A stretch of DNA of 64,000 nucleotides from Calendula officinalis (Eukaryota > Streptophyta > Magnoliopsida > Asterales > Asteraceae): assembly GCA_963853835.1 (NCBI GenBank), contig OY970825.1, forward strand, positions 32,116,835-32,180,834. Direction: 5' to 3'. Below, one piece after another: positions 57,301-64,000 of this stretch; the stretch's first letter is position 1; each line of letters opens with the position of its first letter. The position numbers and the translations under genes are program-made. The notes under the pieces are model-generated. The model was not told where the DNA came from. It was given only the letters and a program-made list of their open reading frames with translations, and made no database searches.

Positions 57301-57396
57301 GATGCCAGAAATAGAAATGTCAAAAAATAGAAACTTTCTAAATAAGGAAAGTTCTAGAAATGAAATGAAGTTCTAGAAATGAAAGGTGAATGGAAC
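54377..57396 (-). repeat. Gypsy LTR fragment in reverse orientation, abutting the SDR C pseudogene
   Basis: On the minus strand it matches the 15812-18687 LTR from its middle of the start region to its very end (TGTCACACCCCG at 54377 is the reverse complement of CGGGGTGTGACA). The first ~200 bp of the LTR are missing or scrambled at 57290-57396. A solo copia LTR sits inside it. No gypsy internal region flanks it, so it is a solo or truncated LTR. Its outer edge coincides with the break in SDR C exon 2. Confidence 0.85.
55746..56076 (-). mobile_element. Solo LTR of a copia-like element, 331 bp
   Basis: On the minus strand it runs TGTTAGGGTCATT...GATCTCTCA with an exact 5-bp duplication ATACT (55741-55745 and 56077-56081). 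It has a TATATAAGG box on the minus strand near 55935. Removing it restores the GGGCTTGCATACTAATGGGCC-like gypsy LTR sequence. Confidence 0.85.
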
Positions 57397-57874
57397 CTGC
57401 AACAGAGGAAATAAACACAATGCTACCATTTCCAGATGCCTTTAAAAAAGGGTGTGCAATTTGACACATATGGTAACAAGATTCCAAATTTGTAGACATG
57501 AGCAGTGAATACTCTTCTGCAGTATAATCTATTGTAGGTTTCCTTATATTTGTCCCAACATTGTTTATCTACATGACAAAAAGTGATAAGCATTCATCCG
57601 TTGAAGACTGAGGAGGCTTTTTCTAGAAGTTGTTCGCGTTGAGGACGAGAAGTTGCGTCACAGACGGATCCGATGACGGTGAAGCCTTTGGCAGACCATT
57701 CCGTTGGTTAAGCTCAGTTTCGTTTCGAGAGCAGGTGTGTACCGCCGCCCCTAATTCGTCCACCACGGCGAAGCCGATTCCACGTGTACCACCGGTGACG
57801 AGAGCAGTCATTCCTGCTAGAGACCATCTGGAATTTCTAGTTGCAGAACCGCTCAATGTCGCTGCCGTCGTCAT
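57397..57874 (-). pseudogene. Tropinone-reductase-like SDR pseudogene (gene C)
   Basis: Exon 1 starts at ATG 57874 (MTTAATLSGSATRNSRWSLAG) and keeps VTGGTRGIG. It lacks three residues after DEL. It then loses seven bases relative to gene A between CAACGG and AATGGTC (near 57704), shifting the frame. It ends near 57598 without the GKLNIL codons and donor site. Only about 30 bp of intron remain before exon 2 (57568-57397: INNVGTN, EEYS, NLES and SIVFISSVAG in one frame). Exon 2 stops right after SSVAG, where the reversed gypsy LTR fragment begins. The YxxxK motif and exons 3-4 are absent from the window side expected. It cannot make an active enzyme. Confidence 0.9.
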
Positions 57875-58123
57875 GTTATCGGATTGTTTGCTGTCGATGT
57901 ATCTGCCACGTATACAAAGCAACTCGGCCGATTTGCAGCGGTTCTTCGATAGGTGATGATCTTTGCAGAGCAAAATTTTAATCAATAAGATAATTATGCC
58001 CTTTTCTCTTTTTACCAACATTTTATGCCTTTTATTAAAAGTTTTTCTTCCCAACATTTATATTCTTATCAATAACTCTTACCACCATATTTTAATCTCT
58101 AAACAATATAATCATAAGCAGCC
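57875..58123. other. 5' flank of the SDR C pseudogene
   Basis: AT-rich sequence. The minus-strand open frame extends upstream past the ATG to 58057, but the start chosen matches gene A. The plus-strand frame over 57630-57956 is the antisense shadow of the pseudogene. Confidence 0.45.
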
Positions 58124-58335
58124 AGACAAAGCTTTCACGATCGACCACATTTATCAAAAACAAAAGTACCAGAAGAAGCTTCACAATCAACAGTAGTTAT
58201 CAAAAGCACCAACGAAGCATTCACAATCGACAACAATTATCAAAAATTAAAAGCACCAGACAAAGCCTTGACAATTGAAAGCAGTTATTAAAAATCGAAG
58301 ACGAACCCAGAAAAATTACGCCCAGACAAAGACTT
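58124..58335. repeat. Tandem array of ~38-47-bp units (CAGACAAAGC...TTATCAAAA)
   Basis: About four and a half units start at 58124, 58169, 58208, 58256 and 58322. Each has C(A)GA(C)AAAGC-TTCACAATC(G)ACA-CA(A)TTATCAAAA-GCAC with changes. Units do not keep one reading frame. Confidence 0.75.
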
Positions 58336-58521
58336 TACAAGATTCAAATTTACAATCCTGAAGATACTAATATCTCCGGCGACGTCTTCGTGTTCAATTT
58401 TGCCAAAATGGGTTACGTCGAAGAAAAACATCCATTTCGTCATGAATCTGTATCTATGCAAACAATCATTCACAATTAGAAATTGATTAGGAAAATACCC
58501 ATCAAATATCTCCTCTTCTTT

Positions 58522-58800
58522 TCACGGGCGTAAAATCTCCATAACTTCCGGATGCACACCGTTGCCGGAGGTGGAGGTGTGGAGGAGTAATCGGCCACCA
58601 CTGTCGTTGTTCCTGACGGGAACGGAGCAGGTAAAGTTGAAGGCCGCAACGGTGTAGACATGGCTGTACCCCCAATCCGGGAGGATTTTGTATCCGTCGG
58701 TGGTGTTACCATTTTTATGTGTTCCATTGTATGGAACTCGTTGGCAAATGTAGGTGGGTTTTGAAATACGGTAGTCCGATGACAGTGGAAGTGTAAAGGG
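58522..58800 (-). other. Unrecognised 93-codon minus-strand open frame, possible exon or gene fragment
   Basis: Open from just after a stop at 58801 to TGA at 58522, without an early ATG. The frame reads KPTYICQRVPYNGT, TTDGYKILPDWGYSHVY, AAFNFTCSV, then GVHPEVMEILRP at the end. It has three N-glycosylation-like sequons and two or three cysteines, and is locally more GC-rich than its surroundings, so an extracellular protein is possible. I do not recognise the family. The overlapping 83-codon ATG frame (58476-58727) is Thr/Pro-biased and looks like a shadow. It could be an old exon or chance. Confidence 0.3.
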
Positions 58801-58852
58801 TCATTGACAGGAACACAGGAGGAAAGAGTTTTATTGGGTTGATAAAATGATA

Positions 58853-59049
58853 CTCCCTCCGTTCCACTTTAATTGTACACTATAAAAAAGCATATAATTT
58901 AAGAAAAGTGCATTAATTATATAATGTCACCAATCAAATTTTCTCTTTCCCACTTAAATGTTTTTTGATTGGTTGAAATTTAGGAAATAACACTCTTTGT
59001 GGGACAAACTAAAATAGTATACTAGACATTTAAAATGGGACGGAGGGAG
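58853..59049. mobile_element. Stowaway MITE, 197 bp
   Basis: TIRs CTCCCTCCGTTCCA and GGGACGGAGGGAG with flanking TA on both sides. The interior is AT-rich. Confidence 0.9.
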
Positions 59050-59198
59050 TACTAAAAAGGGAGGGACATAATTGTCTTTTTGATATAAAATTACTCTAAA
59101 TAACTAAATTTTGCTCTGTAAATATCACTACCCTTCTTTGATAGAGACAAATTGATTTCTTCCACTTTATTGAGTGAACCGCTTAAAGTTAGTATACA

Positions 59199-59253
59199 TA
59201 TTTTCTTTGAAAAATTGCAAATATTTTCTTTGAAAAATTGCAAATATTTTCTA
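59199..59253. repeat. Tandem 24-bp repeat (TTTTCTTTGAAAAATTGCAAATA)
   Basis: Two full units plus a partial third, almost identical to one another. Confidence 0.85.
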
Positions 59254-60620
59254 CCAGACCAATGCCAACTGCAAAGGGAAGAGAGAAAACGGATTTATTG
59301 GTTCAAGGAAGAGGTTGAGACAAGTTAGGGTGGGATTTAATGCAATTTAATATGTTATTTAGTATTTTGTGTGTTTATTTTTTATAATAGTGAATCTTAA
59401 AAAACTGAAGATAAGGGGTATTAATAATATGTAAATGTCGTTGTTGAATGTCAATTAGAGTGTGAGTTCACGTAACGCTAATATGACAAAAACTAATGGT
59501 GTCATTTGCGTCATTATTCGCACCGCCGGCACCGGTGTAAATCTTACTAGTTAGTTTTATACTAAGAAAATGATTAATAAGTAAAGTCTATTAATTTTCT
59601 TGTATAATACTTTTTCTCTTCAAAATAAATGATATGTTATTAGTTTCACATATGATTATCACGTTATTTTTTTTATTGAAAATAATTAAAATAGAAAATT
59701 AATAAAATATAAAATAACAAAAAATAAAAATAACAACATCACTATCTAATAATACTTTTTTGAGACGAAGTAAAATACCTCTCACTCACAAAATACTCTT
59801 AAAAGTACCCCTCTCTCCTCACATTGGTCTGTCGGCACTCCCTTTCCTCACATTGATCTGTGGCTTAAGTAGGGTGGCCCACTTGGGGTGGGGTTTGGCG
59901 TGGCGGGCGGTGTGGTAATAAAGGTCGAAAGCTGCGGTGACGTCTAACTTGAGGTGACTTCATGATGGTACCCCATGTTCTAATGGCTACACCACAAATT
60001 TAAAGATGACATTTGGGTTAGCATTGAGAAGTTACAACATGTACCATTTGGGCCCGAATCACAGACGATATGGGCTTACCATTATTTAGTTATGCCTGGA
60101 GACGACCCGTAGGATTTACTCCATAATTCGACCAAGTAACTAAATTCGAAAACCTCCTGCTAAACCAAGAAGCCTTGGAGAGTTAGAGTGACATTATAGC
60201 AATTTTGTAAAATTAATTTAATTTATTTAGATTTCGAGTCAATTTTATTTTATATTTTTTACAAGTGCTTTGTCAGATTGGGTTAATAACCCAACATCTA
60301 CCATCTCTTGCTTGTAAAATCTTTTGCACTAACTTCTTGCTATTAAATTGGTGTCAATTAGAATGTTCACTAGAAATTTTATGACGAAATTGACTAGACA
60401 TTTAATATTATCAAATTGGTGTCAAATAGAATGTTCACTATAAGAAATTTGTTATTTATTCTTAAAAAAAATTCGTTAAAGGTAAAAACTTTCACTAAAA
60501 ATAATAAAAATCAGTCACAAATTGTTTTACCCACATTAAGAACTTAAAAAGTGCAAATAAAGAAGTTGGTAAAGATCCATATTTACTGGCATAGATAGTA
60601 TGTGGGAATATATAATAATG
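59254..60620. other. Spacer, no gene seen
   Basis: A degenerate member of the 51359 MITE family is visible at about 59610-59775 (CTTTTTCTCTTCAAAATAAATGAT...TTTTTTGAGACGAAG). Near 60355-60435 a short duplication, AAATTGGTGTCAA(T/A)TAGAATGTTCACTA, appears twice. No coding signal. Confidence 0.5.
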
Positions 60621-60847
60621 TAGGGGTGATTATCGGGCCAGAACCGAACCGAACCGATAACCGATAACGATAAATTTTCAAAACCGAAACCGAACCGATA
60701 ACATGTTATCGGTTTCGGTTCGGTTCGGTTTCGGTTCGGTTTTTTTAGGCTAAACCGAACTAATAACATGTTGTCGGTTTCGGTTCGGTTCGGTTTCGGT
60801 CGGTTTTCGGTTCGGTTCGGTTTTTTCGGTCCAAATGCTCACCCCTA
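60621..60847. mobile_element. hAT-type MITE made of CGGTTCGGTTT repeats, 227 bp
   Basis: Ends TAGGGGTG and CACCCCTA with an exact 8-bp duplication TAATAATG (60613-60620 and 60848-60855). The left half is AACCGAACCG-rich, and the right half is its inverse (CGGTTCGGTTT repeats), so the whole can fold back. Confidence 0.9.
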
Positions 60848-61509
60848 TAATAATGTGTGGAAATATATGTATTATATAATTTTATGATACGACTTTTCAT
60901 AATAAAATGTCACTATATATATACTTCTATAACATTTTCTCACACTTTGATGCCAAACATGTACTCATGCCAAAAGCGTACGGTAAAATGTTTAACTATG
61001 TGCCAAAGTTTAGTTTAATATTATTCTCTTTGGTAATTAAGTTAGTAATTGGTTTGGGTATTTTCTTGAGTTGTAAAGTAATATTAAATGAATGTTGTAG
61101 GATGGAGGATAAATTTGGAGTATATACTAAAACATAAAGTATTAAATAGACAAAATATCTTTAACGTGAATTTAACAACATATATACCTAATGCTCATTG
61201 ATATAAAATGTCATGGACCGGATTATCGTTAACAGTATATCTAATGTTTACATTAATTTAAGATTAAAAGAAAGAAAAAAACAGAGCAGACTCCACATAG
61301 TAGGATAATGAGGACGTTCTATGTCGGCAACACCGCCGTGTAATCTGCAAGAACCTTCGGTAATTTATAGGAGTATCATATATAGCTAGGGTTTTCAATG
61401 TCTATGGACATTTTAGGTTTCATAGCCTTCGAATCTTTCTAAATTTGTAACCTTAATCAAAGTTGCAAAATGTAAGACATATTTTCATTTACAACAAGAC
61501 TTTAACACT
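60848..61509. other. Spacer with an unrecognised 76-codon frame
   Basis: The plus-strand frame 60907-61137 is hydrophobic and AT-driven, with no recognisable domain or gene context. I do not call it. Confidence 0.4.
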
Positions 61510-62028
61510 CAACATTATTTGTTTTAAAATAAGTGATACGTTTATCATTTCATGATGTTTCAATATATTACCTCCATCCCAAAATTATTGTCGACAAACA
61601 AAAATCACATAGTTTAAGAAAAGTGCATTTATTACATTTTCAAACCAATAAAATTCTATATTTACCACCTAACTAGTTTTTGATTGGTGGAATTTTCAAG
61701 TTTTACTATAATTTTGGGACACATAAAAAATGAAAGGTACACAATAAAATTGGGACAGAGGGAGTAAGTGATACACTTTAAAATATTTATTATTTGGTAA
61801 AAATAGTGAGATTCATACCCACTAATTATCTTCTTTAATAAAGTGAAATAACTCATTTACCCATACTTTTACTTTTAAAAATCATCAAACTCATTTTTTA
61901 ACCCTAATATGTGAGACTCTTCACTCCCTAATTATCCACTTTATTATAATTTAACTTTTATTATAATGTTTTGCATCAAAAAATACGAAACTCAAAGTGT
62001 ATCGTTTATTTTGAAACGGATCGAGCAA
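61510..62028. mobile_element. Stowaway-like MITE with a second Stowaway MITE nested in it
   Basis: The outer copy runs TTTTAAAATAAGTGATACG...GTATCGTTTATTTTGAAACGG and matches the 51359 family interior (CACTAATTATC, GTGAAATAACTC). The inner copy, 61571-61764, has ends CCTCCATCCCAAAATTATTG and CAATAAAATTGGGACAGAGGGAG. The outer ends have lost most of the CTCCCTCCG words. Confidence 0.7.
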
Positions 62029-63749
62029 GTAGAAAACTTAAACATCAAATGCCACTAACTAGGCTATAAGCCCTTAAATTTGCAACTTACATTTTTGAAC
62101 ATTTATTATTATTATTATTTTATTTTTTTTGCATTTCTTAAATATATGGTTTCTCCGCCAAAAAATTTTTATCAACATAAAATGAACTACAAATGAATTT
62201 TTTTTTGGTTAAAAGTTGTTTATATATTTTTTTTAACGATGTTAATATGTTTTGATTGAACTTAATATGTTTCGTAATAGGATTAATAATTTATGTGCTA
62301 TCAGTAATCAATGTTAAATGTTTGAATCAAAGACGCGTAACTGATGATAATGATGTGAAAAGGTTTGTATTTTTTATTTAATAAAGCATAGATAATTATA
62401 CAAAAATATTTGATTAATTGTATTTAATATTATATAGGATCTCTACATTATTCGTACTGTTGTGGATCGATCATTCAGAGTTGGTGCATGGTGGATGCTG
62501 TTTTTGGAGGCATTCTTGAGAGTTGGAATATTTTAAATACTAATCAAGAAAATATAAACATTCTTAATCAATAATATAATAATAAAATTACTAGTCAGGC
62601 CTCCAAGTCGATCATGGAATATTTCTGAGCAATAGTATAATCTTCTACATTTATATGTTCTATATTGTGTTTATTCAGCTTTTGAGGTCTCAGTTCAACG
62701 TCTTCAACTTGCAAAATCATGATTGAAGACTGATCTTGTAATGATCGCATGCATGTTACTGATCGTTAACAAGATTTAACACGGATGAGCTAGGTAGTTC
62801 ATAATATCTTGGTCCCAAAATAATTGGTCACTATAATATTTTTAGTTTGTTTGCAAAATGATTGTTCACTTTCAATTCAAGATTCTTTTCCAAGTACCTT
62901 TTCAATCCCTAATTAGTTAAAAGTGTAATTTCTTTTGTATTGTGGACAACCATATTAATGTTGGGATATGGTGAGTATTTAGTTCTTGGTACAAGTTCAT
63001 AATAAAACTTGCGTGCAACAAAATGCTCACACCTATCGTACTTTCTCCATTTCAAAGTAAGTGTATAGTGTATGTGTGTAATACTACACGTACTATTTAC
63101 CAGATAATTTAAATTTTTAAAAGTATCACTTATTTTAAAATAAAGTATATCAAAACGCAGGAAGTAATAGAATACCGGGTTTTTCATAGGAAGCGTACCC
63201 GTATTTTGCTACGCTTAGAATCTTGATTGGATAACATAGGTATATATATATATCTGCTAATAAATCATGCAAGACAATCATTCCCCGATAAATATATGTA
63301 AACTTCCCTTTTCACTAAGAGTAAAAAAACAGGAAGATAAACACTAAAAAAACCCCTTCTATTTCGCATACAAATAACATATACAATTAATAAAAACAAT
63401 TTGACTCAGACCTTCGATCAAGAAGCATTAATCTAGTCTTTCAAACTCATGATTATAGTTAGGTTGGGAAAATATGCTATTCGATCTGTTCAATTTTTAT
63501 CGACTATATATTAGTCAAATTGAGTTAAGATGAAGTTTAATTAAGGAAAACAAGTGTTACATTAATTTTAAGTGTCATGCTAATAAACAAAGTAACTGGT
63601 ACAAGAAAGAGATAATCAGATGGTTAACATAATAAACACCAAAAGCTTCAAGTAATTTGTCCAGTACTCTCTGGTTCAATAACTTGTTGGCTAAGAAAGT
63701 GTGCATGGATCAAATTTACTACTACTTTCCTTGTAGAAGAATTAATCAC
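62029..63749. other. Spacer downstream of the EAR-motif gene end
   Basis: It contains a (TA)n run at 63239-63252, an AT-rich MITE remnant at 63040-63175 (CTCCATTTCAAAGTAAGTG...CACTTATTTTAAAATAAAG), and the presumed 3' UTR of the minus-strand gene ending at 63750. No further coding region is seen. Confidence 0.5.
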
Positions 63750-64000
63750 CTAGCTAGCTAACCTTAGCTCAAGATCCACTTGATCTTCACCCATGACCAG
63801 CGGCGAAACCACCACCGTCTTCTGCCGCTTGCAATTCACAACTTCTTCATCCACACAATTACCATCAAACCCTAGAAACAAATTTGTTTCATCTGAATTG
63901 CTACCAAGAGTGGTACTAAATATTGCTTTTGAAGAAAGCCTAAAAAAACTAGGGTTTTCAGACTTGGATAAATTAGATTTAGGGTAGTTTTGTTGTGTAC
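63750..64000 (-). CDS. C-terminal part of a probable C2H2 zinc-finger repressor with EAR motif (partial)
   Basis: A minus-strand frame enters at the right edge and stays open for 83 codons to TAG at 63752-63750. It has no ATG near its 5' side, because the start lies outside the window. The end reads GEDQVDLELRLAS. DLELRL fits the EAR repression motif (LxLxL), placed at the extreme C-terminus as in SUPERMAN/KNUCKLES/RABBIT EARS-type single C2H2 proteins, which recruit TOPLESS co-repressors in the nucleus. Just before it is a basic stretch NCKRQKT. Upstream is Ser/Asn-rich linker, also typical. The zinc finger itself (QALGGH) would lie beyond 64000, so the family is inferred. Other EAR proteins remain possible. 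Confidence 0.62.
   Translation of the reverse strand, partial: TQQNYPKSNLSKSENPSFFRLSSKAIFSTTLGSNSDETNLFLGFDGNCVDEEVVNCKRQKTVVVSPLVMGEDQVDLELRLAS

Noticed and set aside
57630..57956. 108-codon plus-strand frame
   Set aside because: Exact antisense of SDR C exon 1. A matching antisense frame lies over SDR B exon 1 (50452-50772), as expected from shared sequence.
63793..63987. Plus-strand 64-codon frame at the right edge
   Set aside because: It is antisense to the minus-strand frame ending in the EAR motif, which has a more protein-like composition and a recognisable C-terminal motif.
1..64000. tRNA, rRNA or organelle insertions
   Set aside because: No tRNA cloverleaf blocks, rDNA or plastid gene words were noticed by eye; a tRNAscan or organelle BLAST could still find short pieces.

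Overview
This window looks like nuclear DNA of a flowering plant, most likely a eudicot. The evidence is AT-rich spacers, GT-AG introns, plant LTR retrotransposons with tRNA-Met type primer sites (TGGTATCAGAGC), Stowaway and hAT-type MITEs, and plant-type tropinone-reductase-like genes. The repeat types feel familiar from Asteraceae, but that is an impression from memory and not a proof. Most of the 64 kb is mobile-element DNA, much of it nested.

The host genes are few. Three members of a tropinone-reductase-like short-chain dehydrogenase (SDR65C-type) family lie on the minus strand. Gene A (6698-8271) is compact and intact: four exons, 272 aa, TGGTRGIG motif and a complete N-S-Y-K tetrad. 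Gene B (38696-50606) has the same exon phases and identical lengths for exons 2-4 (220, 107 and 177 nt). Its first intron has grown to 10,013 bp against 543 bp in A, and its normal start region is lost. Gene C (57397-57874) is a pseudogene, frameshifted in exon 1 and cut off in exon 2 where an LTR fragment begins. At the right edge, a minus-strand reading frame with no ATG inside the window (63750-64000) ends in a DLELRL EAR repression motif and looks like the C-terminus of a C2H2 zinc-finger repressor.

Layout. 1-2368: 5' end of a minus-strand copia-like element. 2369-3056: unclassified repeat with a 17/18-bp tandem array. 3057-6288: Ty3/gypsy integrase-chromodomain remnant plus its 3' LTR. 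6698-8271: SDR A. 8.3-15.8 kb: spacer with hAT-type MITEs, a solo copia LTR, a LINE fragment and diverged local duplications. 15812-33798: a gypsy element with ~2.9-kb LTRs, whose 3' LTR is split by an 8.0-kb copia element (23604-31604; exact TAATA duplication). 33.8-38.7 kb: spacer with a Harbinger transposase relic, a long-TIR element holding a Stowaway MITE, and microsatellites. 38.7-50.6 kb: SDR B with the nested intron. 51-57.4 kb: MITEs, a 1.4-kb Harbinger-like element, and a reverse gypsy LTR fragment holding a solo copia LTR. 57.4-64 kb: SDR C pseudogene, tandem repeats, MITEs and the EAR-motif gene end.

The most striking structure is the nest inside SDR B intron 1: host intron > hAT-type MITE (exact 8-bp target duplication GTTAGTGG) > 8.6-kb pol-less Sirevirus-like retrotransposon (exact 5-bp duplication AAATA) > small MITE inside that element's ORF. 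The SDR splice sites outside the nest still read correctly. I see no CRISPR array, phage or bacterial operon, and no clearly novel multi-gene system. The best candidates for something undescribed are the pol-less Sirevirus-like family, the hairpin-ended small elements, and the Site II-like (RGCCCA) clusters in the large gypsy LTRs.
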